DNA from: Fagopyrum homotropicum
Lineage: Eukaryota > Streptophyta > Magnoliopsida > Caryophyllales > Polygonaceae
Assembly: GCA_033239125.1 (NCBI GenBank)
Contig: BSWB01000005.1
Location: forward strand, 104,276,494 to 104,340,493
DNA length: 64,000 nt
Reading direction: 5' to 3'
Shown here: piece after piece, positions 46,061 through 60,700 of the stretch
Position numbering within the stretch: position 1 is the first letter of the stretch
Layout of the letters: every line of letters starts with the position of its first letter
The notes under the pieces: model-generated
Databases searched by the model: none
Seen by the model: only the letters and a program-made list of their open reading frames with translations
Told to the model about the DNA's origin: nothing
Made by a program: the position numbers and the translations under genes

Positions 46061-46072
46061 TGGTATCAGAGC
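46061..46072 (+). other. Primer binding site (tRNA-iMet) of the Sirevirus
   Basis: TGGTATCAGAGC, ten bases after the LTR end, spaced as in many copia elements. Confidence 0.9.
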
Positions 46073-46113
46073 TAGACTCACGTATTTTGATTTAACCATC
46101 AGTGAGAATAATC

Positions 46114-47302
46114 ATGAATCCTGTAGGTGATGGAGGATTTGCTCAAGGAAGATCCTCATCTCGACCACCACTCTTCTGTGGCAACAACTTTGACCATTGG
46201 AGAGCACTAATGCGCATATTCATTATTGATCAGGACATCGAACTATGGAGCATTATTCAAAATGGCCCCAAAGTTCCAACTACCACAGTTGAAGGTGTCC
46301 AAGTCACAAAGAAGGAAGCTGATTTCACACAAGCCGACTTGGATAGATTTTCAAAGTACTACAAGGTCATAAACTACTCTATTGTGGATTAGATGCAAAT
46401 GAATTCAAACGCATCTCATCATGCAAGAGTGCAAAAGAAATATATGACAAGCTCTTTGTCACATACCAAGGAACAAGTCAAGTCAAGGAAACAAAGATCA
46501 ACATCTTCCTCAGACAATATGAGTTATTCAAGAGGAATCCAAACGAATCAGTCAAAGAAATGTTTGCAAGATTTATTGAGATCGTGAACAACCTGGACTC
46601 ACTTGGAAAGGTCTTCACAAACGAAGAAAAAGTTATGAAGGCACTAAGAATCTTACCTAAAGCTAAGTGGGGACCAAAGATGACTGCCATCGAAGAAGCT
46701 CATAATCTCTCAACTCTTCCTCTTGACGACCTTCTTGGATAACTCATCACACACGAAATGGTTCTTGGTGAAGAAGATGGATAACCTCATCCAACACAAA
46801 GAATCTGGCATTAAGATCGAAAAAGGATGAGTTACCATCAGAAGAAGAAGATAGTTATGATGATGATGAAGAAGATGCAATTGCCTTGATCTCCAGGGGT
46901 CTCGCAAAGATTCGTAGAATAAAGAAACGGTTTGCAAACAACAAAGAGTATCCGCAAACATCAAGACCTCGACGTAAGTTTTCTAACTCTAACAAGAAAA
47001 CTAAAGTTCTGACTTGTTTTGAATGTGGTGAAACAGATCATCTCGTTAAGGATTGTCCGCAAAAGAAGAGGATCAACTTTAAAAAGAATGATCGAAAGAA
47101 GAAAGCTATGGTAGCTTCATGGAGTGATTCAGATTCCTCAAATAAATCAAAAGACGAAAAAGAACAAGCAAACCTTTGTCTTATGGACGGTCATGAAGAA
47201 GATCCAAATCACTACGTTGATAATGTGGTAAGTTCCATCATGTCCCAACCTGAATCTGATCTCACACAATTCCTTAAAGACATTATCATATGTGATAAAT
47301 AA
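46114..47302 (+). pseudogene. Sirevirus gag (UBN2 and CCHC knuckle), broken
   Basis: ATG at 46114 opens MNPVGDGGFAQGRSSSRPP, followed by FDHWRALMRIFIIDQDIELW. A TAG at 46390-46392 and frameshifts near 46410-46440 interrupt the middle. Another frame carries the LDSLGKVFTNEEKVMKALR segment, ending in TAA at 46740. The third part (46886-47302) has the zinc knuckle CFECGETDHLVKDC at 47016-47057 in a Lys/Arg-rich context. Gag would form the particle and bind the RNA. This copy cannot make it. Confidence 0.88.
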
Positions 47303-47323
47303 CATAGGGTAAGGATAAGTTCC

Positions 47324-47905
47324 TTGAAAGAAAAGCTTCTCAAACAAGAGAAAAGATTATGTGATATGTCTCTGGAGATTGAAAATCTTAACACTAAAAA
47401 GTTAGACCTTGATATAAATATCAAGGCCTTGGAATATGAAAATGCAATTCTCAAGGGCAATCTGTCTTCTCTTCATCGAGAATATATCGATCTAGAGAAA
47501 GAAAAGGTTGATCTAACTGTGACGTGTCAAGATCAGAAGGCTGCACTTATTGAATTCACTCATTCGAAAGCCAACCTCGAAAGGACGATGGGTGAGCAAT
47601 AATCTTCCCTTAACAAAAATGGTATAGGATATCATGTCAGTTTTCCTAGAAAAACAACTACCACTTTTGTCAAGGCTAAATGAAGGATTCATATGCCCAC
47701 ATGTTTCTACTGTTGTAAAAAGGGTCATGTCAAATCTGCATGTCCATATAGAAGAAATTATCCTTACATCATTAGAAACACTTATCTTCTATGTCTAAGG
47801 AAACAGGTAAAACAAATATGGGTTCCTAAAGGCACTAGACCACCAAACATGATTGAGCCTGAATATGGACCAAAATATGTCATTTGGTCGATCCGGAAAG
47901 GTTGA
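47324..47905 (+). pseudogene. gag-pol junction: coiled-coil and second CCHC knuckle
   Basis: 47324-47602 encodes a heptad-rich helix (EKRLCDMSLEIENLNTKKL) likely to form a coiled coil, ending in TAA. 47702-47743 encodes a second knuckle, CFYCCKKGHVKSAC. KQIWVPKGTRP follows at about 47810-47850. In Sirevirus-type elements this second knuckle lies just before protease. Stops at 47602 and 47905 break continuity. Confidence 0.75.
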
Positions 47906-48228
47906 TGTTTGTTGTTTTGCAAGATATCACCAAGGTAAAGGAGCATAAATGGATATTAGATAGTGGTTGCTCAAGACATATGAGTGGAAAAGGCTCACTA
48001 TTCTCAGATCTAAAGAAGCAATCATTAGGGACCATTATGCTTGGTGATAAAGGAAAGTGTGACATTATTGGTATTGGTAAAATTTGTTATAATTCATCTA
48101 ACTTTATTGATGATGTATATCTTATTGACGGTTTGAAGTATAACTTGCTTAGTATCTCTCAAATATGTGATAAAGGCAACAAGGTAATGTTTGATTTAGA
48201 AAAATGTGAAGTTCAAGACAAGACATAG
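47906..48228 (+). pseudogene. Sirevirus aspartic protease region
   Basis: WILDSGCSRHMSG holds the DSG catalytic triplet. LLSISQICDKGN and GDKGKCDIIGIGKI follow, typical of copia protease to pre-integrase. The frame ends at TAG 48226-48228 before the pre-integrase domain. Confidence 0.85.
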
Positions 48229-48237
48229 GGTGATACT

Positions 48238-49283
48238 GTGCTTACAACTCCTAGGTGCAACAATATTTATTCTATGAGCACTAACCAAGTTTCAGGAACT
48301 AAGCTAAAGTGTCTCAATGCCTTGATTGATGATCCAAGGCTTTGGCATAGAAGACTTGGTCACGTAAGCATGCATACAATGCATAAGTTACTTTCAAAGG
48401 ATCTGGTACGTGGATTGCCAAACCAAAACTTCAAGGTAGATGAACTTTGTAAAGCTTGAACACAAGGTAAACAAATAAGAGGTTCATTCAAACCAAAGAA
48501 GGTTGTAAGTTCTTCTCGACCCATTGAGCTTTTACATATGGATCTTTATGGTCCTATGCGTGTCAAATCTTCCAAAGGTAAACAGTACATCCTTGTTATT
48601 GTGGATGATTTTTCTTGTTTTACATGGATATCATTCTTACGGGAAAAATATGAAGCATTGTTTGAGTTTTCAAAATTCTGTAAGGAGTTGCAAACTGTGA
48701 AAAACCTACCTATTGTTTCAATAAGAAGCGATCATGGTAAAGAAATTGATCAATTAAAGTTTGATTTGTTTTGTGCGAAATACGGCATTTCACACAACTT
48801 TTTAGCTCCTAGAACTCCTCAACAAAACGGGGTTGTGGAACGTAAGAACCGCACCCTAGAGGATATGTCTATGACTATGCTTTTAGAAAACAGTTTGCCA
48901 AAAAGTTTTTGGGCTAAAGTAGTAAACATTGCTAACTACGTCTTGGATAGATGTTTAATCCGCCCTATTTCGAAAAGACTCCTTATGAACGCTTTAAGGG
49001 TAGAAAACCTAATATTGCCTATTTTAAACCCTTTGGATGTACATGCTTTGTCCATAACAATGGCAAAGATAACCTTGGTAAATTTGATGCACGTAGTGAC
49101 GAAGCATTATTCATTAGATCTGCTTCAAATAGCAAAGCTTATCGTGTTTATAATAAACGTACTAAAATTGTTGAGGAAAGTATTCATGTCATATTTGATG
49201 AAAGCAATGATGGTACTTTGAGTGAAAGTTTTGCAGATCTTAATCTGAATCAACGTGAAGATCACAATTATGATAAAGAGTAA
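48238..49283 (+). pseudogene. Sirevirus GAG-pre-integrase and integrase
   Basis: The HHCC finger reads LWHRRLGHVSMHTMH..LCKA. TGA (48457-48459) then falls where the last cysteine should be, so the finger is broken exactly at a zinc ligand. The catalytic core (48538-49221) retains D (MDLYG), D (RSDHG) and E (NGVVERKNR). A frameshift near 48950 moves the C-terminal GRKPNIAYFKPFG..VYNKRTKIVEESI part to another frame (48951-49283). Confidence 0.9.
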
Positions 49284-49690
49284 GATCTTAAGGCTAAAGA
49301 AAAGAATATGCAAGAAAAGATTCAAGATACCGGAGAAAAATCTCAAGACCTTGAAACGCATCTTCAAGACCTTGAAACAGAAAACTGCAAAGTCAGAACT
49401 CCGTTTCAAGGCCTTGAAACCCAACTTCAAGGCCTTGATATAGGTTCCAAGGGCAACACTCCAGTGGTACCAAAATCCAGTCAAGCATATGAGCCTCAAT
49501 CTTCAGGATCTGTTCCATCTTACAAACGAAGAAAGTTTCAACATTATTCATACCATCCACAAGAGAATGTGATCTCATATCCAAACGCAGGAGTTCAAAC
49601 TCGATCCAAATTTAACAGCCTATGTGCATTCTCGGCGTTCGTTTCTCTTATTGAACCCAATAATTTATATTCAAGCTCTTCAAGAACCCG
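49284..49690 (+). repeat. Integrase-RT linker with CAAGGCCTTG palindromes
   Basis: The frame encodes repeated Leu-Gln-Asp/Gly-Leu-Glu-Thr units. At DNA level it contains CAAGGCCTTG at 49407-49416 and 49428-49437 and near-matches at about 49343 and 49369. The same palindrome recurs in the LTR and after pol. Confidence 0.8.
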
Positions 49691-50290
49691 ACTGGATCAT
49701 TGCCATGCAAAATGAGCTAAATAAGTTTGAGAGAAACAAGGTTTGGACTCTTACAACAAGACCAAAACATCAATATTGACACGTAATGAGTTTTTCGAAA
49801 ACAAGTTGGATGAAAATGGTAAAGTCATTAGAAATAAAGCACGACTTTTAGCTCAAGGCTATAACCAAAAGGAAGGTATTGATTATGAGGAGACTTTTGC
49901 TCCGGTTGCCAGGTTAGAAGTCATTCGTATGTTACTTGCATTTGCATCTTTCATGAGCATAAAGTTATTTCAAATGGATGTAAAATGTGCTTTTCAAAAC
50001 GGCTTCTTAGAAGAAGAAGTCTACGTTGCTCAACCATATGGTTTTGAAAATGATGATTTTTCGGATCATGTTTTTAAATTGGACAAAGCTCTTTATGGTC
50101 TTAAGCAAGCTTCTCGAGCTTGGTATGAAAGATTGTCCAAGTATCTCCTTGAAAACAATTTTAAAAGGGGTTTGATTGACAAAACTTTATTTATCAAAAT
50201 CAGAGGAAACGATATTCTAGTAGTATAGATCTATGTTGTTGATATATTATTCGGTGCTACTAATGATTCTCATTGCAAGGAATTTTTAGA
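49691..50290 (+). pseudogene. Sirevirus reverse transcriptase, catalytic site mutated
   Basis: KARLLAQGYNQKEGIDYEE and FAPVARLEVIRMLLAFAS are well preserved, as is the first catalytic aspartate (FQMDVKCAF). After DILVV an in-frame TAG (50226-50228) is followed by IYVVDILFG. The usual YVDD is thus YVVD, with the first of the paired aspartates replaced by valine. The upstream segment 49690-49740 is in another frame. Confidence 0.9.
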
Positions 50291-51135
50291 TATTGTGTAC
50301 AGGGAATTCGGAATGAGCTTAATGGGTGAGTTAAATTTCTTCCTTGGACTTCAAGTTACACAAGCAAAGAAAGGAATTTTTCTCAATCAAAGCAAGTATA
50401 CCAAGGACTTGCTTAAGAAGTATAAGATGGATCAATCCAAAGTCGCCAAAACTCCTCTACACTTTTGCTTGACCATGACAAAGATGGCAAAAGTGTTGTA
50501 CAAAAGGAGTATCGAGGTATGATCGGTTCTTTGTTATATCTAACCGCTAGTCGACCTGACATTATGTTTAGCGTGTGTAAGTGTGCAAGGTTTCAAGCTG
50601 ATCCTAAAGAGTCACACTTGATAGCTGTGAAAAGGATATTTCGGTATATGGTACCCACGTCAAAGATCATTTCACCTCGTTGACTATTCAGATGTAGACT
50701 TTGCAGGTTATAAGGTCGATAGAAAAAGTACTTCTGGATGTTGCCAATTCTTAGGGGCATCCCTAATTAGTTGGCACTCCAAGAAGTAAAATTATGTCGC
50801 CCTATCCACAAATGAAGCTGAATAAATAGTTGTGGGAGCCTGTTGTGCACAAATTCTATGAATAGCTCAATAACTTCGTGATCTTGGCTTTGATTTGAAA
50901 GGTATTCCGATAAAATGTGATAATACTAGTGCTATTTCGATAACTAAAAATCTTGTGCAGCATTCAAGAACAAAGCATATCGATGTAAGGCATCACTTCA
51001 TACGTGATCATGTTGAGAAAGGTGATGTTTCGATTTCTTTTATATCAATTGACTTGCGGCTTGCAGATATCTTTACTAAGCCTCTACCTGAAGATTAATT
51101 CAATTTTTATTCGATTAGAGCTTGGTATGTTGAAC
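50291..51135 (+). pseudogene. Sirevirus RT thumb and RNase H
   Basis: 50295-50522 carries MGELNFFLGLQV and then GIFLNQSKYTKDLLKKY. A frameshift leads to MIGSLLYLTASRPDIMFSV (50520-50580). SDVDFAGYK-type and STNEAE-type RNase H segments follow with stops, and then NTSAISITKN..HSRTKHIDVRHHFIRDH (50930-51020). The frame ends ADIFTKPLPED at 51098. Confidence 0.87.
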
Positions 51136-51610
51136 AAGGAAGCATTAACGTAGGGGGAGTAAATCATTTTATTTTCTCCTTTGTATGCAGCCCACTTTTC
51201 GTTTTCAAGGGCCTTGAAATGCAATTCAAGGGCCTTGAAACGAAATTCAAGGGCAAAATTGAATATCACGGATCTATTTAGGGATTAGTATCTTTTAGAT
51301 ATTTTGATTCCTAAATTTTCTTTTAAAATAAAGGATTTTTAAACTGATTTCATAAGCCTTTAACTTCAAATTCAAAGAATTTTGAAAAGTGATTACAAAA
51401 TTTATGGAAAGAATTCTAATCAAAATCGGTTCTTCCAAGATTTTGATTTTCACAAGATCTTATTAAACCGATGATGATGTGACTTCTTCCCTTAAATACC
51501 ACCTTTCTCCTTTCTTTCTTTCTTTCTTACGCTTCATTTTCCCTTTTCAAACCCTCTACTTTACTCTTCCATCTTCAAAACACTGTTTCAACTTCTTTCA
51601 AACGTTTTTC

Positions 51611-52528
51611 ATGGCTTCCAAGAGATCTTCAACAAATGAAATATCATCGTTTGCCCCAAAACACCAATGGATTGTTCACCTCTAATCAGACTCCGAGTCC
51701 AGTTCCGATTCCTCATTTCCCATGGACGATGTGGACATCTGCACCAAAACAGACCTTCCATCGCACTGGTTCGGGAGTCAAACTATTGTTAGAAACTGAA
51801 TCGACGGTTTCAACGAAAGAGAACTGTGCATGTGTGAGTTAGTCGACCGGGAACTCTTCGTTTCACTTGCCCTTCCATGTCTCACTATGCTCCAGGCTAG
51901 TTCAATCTGGATAATTCTCAACCCAGGGGAGATAGCATACCCAAGGTTAATAAGGTTGTTCTTCGTCAATCTTACAACACGAAGGGAACGAGGAGATCTG
52001 ATTCTGGAATCAGTGGTCAAAGGTAAGAAAATCGTTCTTTCCTCTCCTGTTATTGCCCAGATTCTAGGGCTTCCTACCTTTAACTCTTTCGACCACCCAA
52101 CCTCGTCTAGAACTGTTAAATTGGCTAAAGAGCAATTTCTTCTACCAAACTCTCTGTCACAGCCAACTGTTACCTGTCTAACTCTTGAGGCTAGAATAGT
52201 GTGTGCTATTTTGGTAAGATGTGTGGTGCCCAGGATTAACAATCGGGATGTAGTGACAAACCAATTGTTGGCCTTTTTGTATCATGTGCTAAATGGGTTG
52301 GATGTTGACCTTCTTGAAATCATTTTGAATCATATGCTTCACTTAATCAACTCCCCAAGTGATACCCCTTTTCCATATGCAAACTTGCTTCCTAAGATCT
52401 TTAGGTATTTTTCTGTCGATTATACTGATGAGGAACAAGTATATATTGCTAGTGAATTAGATGAAGAATTTTTTGACAGAATGGTTATTAAAAGAACACA
52501 GACTGGTGAGTGGAATTTGAAAGATTAA
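51611..52528 (+). pseudogene. Extra ORF downstream of pol (plant-transposon domain, PF20167-like)
   Basis: From ATG 51611 (MASKRSSTNEISSF) one continuous frame runs 305 codons to TAA 52526-52528. It is interrupted by only two in-frame stops, TAA near 51683 and TGA near 51797. After the second stop 51830-52528 is open (232 codons). The N-terminal part is Ser/Asp-rich. The rest has an IAYPRLIRLFFVNLTT segment and VKGKKIVLSSPVIAQILGLP, resembling the putative plant transposon protein domain often found 3' of pol in such elements. Function unknown. I see no clear signal peptide or transmembrane helix, so the sequence gives no support for an envelope role. Confidence 0.6.
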
Positions 52529-52545
52529 CCGGCATGGAATTATAT

Positions 52546-53336
52546 TGTAACACCCCGATTCCGCGGGACTCGGGATGTCACATTGGGCTAGGATCTCACA
52601 GTGGATCCTAACCCTAGCCTAACAACAAGTTCACTGGACCTTACAACATGGCACTGACAGATATAAAACAAATACATAAAACTGTATAAAAATGTACATC
52701 AAAAGATATACAAGATCATAGCCGAGTATAAAACATCATCCTCACACCGGAGGTATACAAAACACCATCCTCACGCAGGAGGTACATAAACATCCCCAAA
52801 ACCATAACCACTTAATGTACGAGAGTCATTGGTCTGTCACCCTGCTAGATCACTCTGTAGCTCTCTTATCCTGCAAGGCATCTACAACACGGTATAAAAC
52901 CGTTAGCTATCCATACATATATAAGGTAATGCATAAGCACAAACACAGGTCATGAAAGATAAATACATAATCATGATGTCACACATTTACTCATTTTATT
53001 ATCTTTATATAATAGTCATTCATTCAAATAGTATATATATAGATATATGAAACTATGTGACACGAGGACCATATCATCCTCGCCTCTGGGCCTGCTATCC
53101 ATCTGAAAGTAGTGTCGGTCACACTACCCGTGTACCCTATGGGAGTGGATTGTGCCCTTCCTGTATACCAGGTGGCCTGACGCAAGAAAACCTCCCAACT
53201 CCTTACATGATGAAAGGGAAAGGTTATCACTGTCACGCAATGGGGCAATCAATAAAACATAGGTCGGTAATAATCGACATCGCGTGCTATAATATCAAGT
53301 ATATAACACACACACCACTCATGCAAACACCCAATA
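52546..53336 (-). repeat. LTR fragment, Tekay/Del-like, cut by a Helitron
   Basis: The end reads TGTAACACCCCG on the plus strand. No primer site lies to the left, so this side is a 3' LTR or solo LTR boundary. It keeps the ACGGTTTTATACCGTG palindrome (about 52890-52905) and the CGAGG..CCTCG hairpin (about 53062-53083). Its remaining part is displaced by the Helitron at 53337. Confidence 0.8.
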
Positions 53337-54575
53337 CTAGTGTATTACCCGTGCCCTGCACGAGATTTTTTAATATTGTTACATAATATACTGTATTTAA
53401 TTTTAAGTTTATTAATTAACAATAATAACAAATATCTTAGAAAATATGTGTAACATTATGATAATGATTTTTTTTTTATTTTATAAGGTTTATTGTAGTT
53501 ACTGTGTTTTTCTCTTTATAACAATAATACACTTTAACTCTATAAATCTAAGAACTTAAACTACAATTTTACTTTTGCAACTCAATCTCATACGATTTTA
53601 AAATTATGATGAGTTAAATATAATTTTTGAGTTATTATCTATGGATTAAAAGACAACGAAATTTCATTAGGTAAAATATATATACATAGTAACTTTAAAG
53701 AAGATTAATAAAATAATTAGCTGAATTGACTAATTTCATTGTTAGGATTTTAGAAATTTATAATAAGAAGATAAATAAAGTATAATCTTTTTAGATTTTA
53801 TTAACTAACTGAATTTTAACAAAAAAATCATTATATTTATAAAAAAATCCTAACTGAAATAATGGAGGTTTTATTTGTAATTCATAATAATTTATATTAT
53901 TATATATTTGTGTAGATAAAGATCAAGTAGAAGTAGTTAAAATGTGTTGATGGGAACCAATTAGTGAAATTATAACATCAGTGAAAAAAGTGAGGCGTAA
54001 AAAAGAATAAAAATAGAGTACATATGAATCAATCAACTGTAGCAAATCAACCAATTAGAACCCATATTGTCAACCTTCTTCCCAACTATCAATAAGAATT
54101 TACCTTCTTCTACATCGTTGTTTTCTTCCGAATCATACTACATTTATCATTTTTTTGTAATTTAAATGAAAATAAAATTTAATCGTAGATTGACACAATT
54201 TGTTAACTATCTTTTCTTTTAAAAATAAATTTGTTAACAACTTTTCATTTAATTAAAAAATGGCGGATAATATCACAATTTATATTTTTTTAATATGAAT
54301 GAAAATAAATTTTGTTAACAACTTTTCTTATAAAACTTTTAGATTGACACTAATATACTTTTACAAGATTTGTATAATTTATTATTATAAAAAATCGGAA
54401 AAGATGAGATAAGATTTACATGGAAAAAATATTTAATTCTTAAAAAAAATATTTTTTTGTCAAATGACTGCTTGATTAATAAATAATTAACTTAATAATT
54501 AACTATAAAAAATATTTTGGTAGACTTAGAGAAACCTCCTGTTGACACGTGGCAAAAAGCCTCTACTTTAATAGA
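53337..54575 (-). mobile_element. Complete non-autonomous Helitron (1,239 bp)
   Basis: On the minus strand the 5' end is TCTATTAAAGTAGAGGC with GCCACGTGTCAAC, preceded by A. The 3' end has a CGTGC-AGG-GCACG hairpin and CTAG (53337-53340), followed by T. AT-rich, no ORF. Confidence 0.88.
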
Positions 54576-54577
54576 TA

Positions 54578-55013
54578 CTAGTGTAATACCCGCACCTTGT
54601 GCGGGTTTGCATTTTAAATTTAATTTTATAATACATATTATAATATGCTAAATATAAGGTTCAAATACAACAATAAAATATTAAAATGTGTAATAGTATT
54701 CATACATTCAGTTCAATTATCTGATTTATAAGTAGTATAATTATATATATTCTCTATTGTATTCATTTTTAGGTATGTTACTATCATTATCACACATAGT
54801 TTATCAATTAAAAAAAACGACATATATTGTACAATGAAAATGGCAAGAGCGTTGGTTGCCAAAATATATAGAATGTGGTGATTATAAAATGCAGATGTAT
54901 GTGATGGTAAATCATGCTAAATATATTTTTATAAATAAAATTACTAAAATAATAATTATGAAACATTAACATGTACGTCATAAAATAAAATAATCGGAAT
55001 ATCACATAGTATA
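54578..55013 (-). mobile_element. Second minus-strand Helitron, 3' part, abutting the first
   Basis: The hairpin ACCCGCAC-AAG-GTGCGGGT and CTAG (54578-54581) lie two bases from the 5' end of the neighbouring Helitron, so the two are head to tail. The LTR element at 55014 interrupts it and the 5' end is not seen. Confidence 0.75.
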
Positions 55014-57781
<2,768 letters not shown>

Positions 57782-60700
57782 TCAGTGCCCTCTTAAAAGA
57801 AGTTTCGTCCCGAAATTTAAAATAATGTAACTAATCATTTGACTTTCTCTGAAAAACTTAGTTTCAAAAAAATTTCCGTTTTCTACCATGCAACTACTCA
57901 AACATCACGCTCAGACTCATATCACAAAAACATAAACACTCCATCCAATATAAAAACATGAATGGTCAAACAACATAATAACCGAGTACTAACTCGTCAA
58001 TACAAAAGTAACATCTAAACCCGCAGAAACTCGAGATAATTACGTCTAATACTTTCCTATGTCTCCCAAGTGGTCTCATTAATTAGCTCCTCGTCTAGAC
58101 CACTGGATCCTCAACATTGGTATCTCCTCGGACCGCAGATGTCTAGTACTGCGCCTCAGGATAGCTATTGGGTACTCCACAAATGTATGATCGGCTCAAT
58201 TATCAGATCCTCATGACTAAGGATGTGTCTCGGGTTTTGTAGGTACTCTCTCAACAACTCTTTTGACGACTCTACCTTGAAAGTTCCCGACTATCGGTTT
58301 TGCATTAATGATCTTAAATTTCTGTCGGCACTTTACTAGGTGTCTAATGCTCTCTATAATACAAACCGCTTGGCCCGGTTTTCTCAATGTGACCTAATCG
58401 GATCGTTCCTTAATTAATGGCTTTTCACCTACTTCTTGTCAAGCTTTCAAATTTATATAACTCAAAACAAATCATAACCCCAAGTGGACATTTTCATATA
58501 GATCTCTAATTCCTTAACTTGAAATCATAGTTAACATAATATTGATCTTCTTCATCTGTGGGTTATGGGCCTACAACGCTTCTAGTGTAACACCCATTAG
58601 TTACAATGGCGTCTTTCGGAGGGTCAACATGATTTACCCAACTTCCGTCTATACTTCCCTTCTAATACTAGCAAGATCCTCTTCAAACAGACCCTTACTC
58701 TCTTAGACAGCCGTAGTCTGTTCTTAGCCAACCAAAAAAAAACTTCTAACCCGATCCTCTCCATATCCTTAGATCATCCCAGAAGGTTATCGTTGCCTAC
58801 TTGGGAATCCTCCAAGGCATCGATAAGGTTACTTCTTAAATCCGCAATTATCAATGTCTCTTCTTGACGGTACCTACTCGTCAAAACCAACACTTACACG
58901 TCCTCTGCTGACGTCGGTCAGTCTATATTTGACTTATCTCAATATCCCGGACTTACTCTTCTCATACCTATACTGGCGTTAAATTCTTGGTGAGCATCAT
59001 CTGCCCGATTAATCCTTTCCTACTTCGCTAATTCGTTTTATCTTCTACACTTTTGTTTCCTTAGGCTAACTCTACTTTTCGAGCCCAACTGGGTCATTCA
59101 TCTTGACATAAGTAGTCATTCTAAGTCTTCAACGATGGCTGGTAAGTGTCTTTGTAGTTCTGCTGACTTTAATCATCATCCCCCTGGTAGTCTCCTTGCA
59201 TGGACCGTCAGTGTTGATGACTTAGGTCCCGTGATAATTGGGGGTCACCTTGGACTTTCGAGTCCTCCAAGGCCGTTCTCATATATACATTCCTTCGCTG
59301 GTGTTACCGGCAATATAGCTTTCTTGCAACACCGTTGTTTCCGCTACAGGTTTCAACTCTTTGGTACCGACATTGCGATTTCTTTCCAATTCCTATATCT
59401 TTGAGGAGGTCAAAACCTCTTCACACTTGTATAGTCTACATCTTGCTTCTATAATCTATTGTAGGTATCCATTCCATGAAGCTTAGGTCCTCATACCCGG
59501 GTCGACATTTTATCTATTTTGGTCTCTCGAGCTTGTCTTGTGAATTCTTCTACTAGGTGACTCATCTTATACGTTTTTCTTCTCTGCATCGGTCTCTAAC
59601 TGTCTGTTGATCATTACTACCCATTCTGTGTTGGAACTTAAGTTACTTTGTACTCTTGCATAGATTTCCTAAGGACATCCTATTCTCAAGACTTTATTCC
59701 AATTTAGCAAGACCCGCCTTTTGATACATGACTTTTCTTCTCACTGGTTAAGTTACTCTTTTGGTTTACACCTTAGTCATCCTAGCGTTATCGGTCCGAT
59801 ATGTATGACTTTTATTCAACACCTATCGGTACCATTTGCATAAAAACCTCAGTTGCATATGATTTTCTCAAAAATCCAAATTCTTAACTCACATTTTTTT
59901 TTGTCCTTATGCTCGTGTCGCTTTACCTTCTTTAAATCTTTACTACCCAGTAGAATGGTTACCCCTTTGAGTTTCCTCGTGCTCGCTTTACGAACCGCGT
60001 TAGTTGGTCTTATTACTTTCATCAACTCTTATGTCTTCAATCCAGCTTGAATTTTCATCGGAGTACCACCATTTCACATTACTCTTATATAGACATCTTT
60101 AGGTAGTTATCTTATTGGGGTAATATCGGATCTATTTAGCAACCTTTAGTCATTCAACTTTACTCCTTCTCATGTCTATTCTAGCTAACATGCATATTCC
60201 ATTTGCAATCACTTCACAACTCGATCAGACATATTATCAAGACACTAAGGTCATAATCTCTATGTTTGCTGCGTCTCATAACTGTAGTTATTCTGTGTGA
60301 CATCTTTAGTCAAAAAGGCTTCCTCGGTAAACCTCGGGAGAGCACCATCAGTCTCATATGTGTGGCCTGTTAAGCACCTTCTGTCTTGATTGACGTTGGA
60401 CATGATCAAAATCATCTGCTTCTTCTTACTCCTCTAGTTCTCCTTATGCAATCCATTAGTACTACTGTGAACTGTACCTTTTTCTTAGCCAGAAGGTAAG
60501 AAACTACTCACAACCATTTCCTTAATCTCTTTAAAGACCTACGGGGTGATTCCCGGCCGTCAAAATCTTCTCCTTAAATTCTTAATTAGAGATATTGGCT
60601 CGAACTCATTCCATGTTACTATTAAGGGTACTGGTATTTGTATCGGTTTAACTTTACAATTGTCGTCGTTGATCTTTTGTAGAGATTCTCCATGTGTCGG

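Larger units (their letters stand above)
44751..52545 (+). mobile_element. Sirevirus-like Ty1/copia retrotransposon, degenerate, 3' LTR missing
   Basis: The order is LTR, primer site, gag, protease, integrase, RT, RNase H and an extra ORF downstream of pol. That order, the long repeat-rich linker between integrase and RT and a second zinc knuckle before protease point to the Sirevirus lineage. Multiple stops and frameshifts exist. The element is cut by another LTR at 52546, and its 3' LTR is not in the window. Confidence 0.85.
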
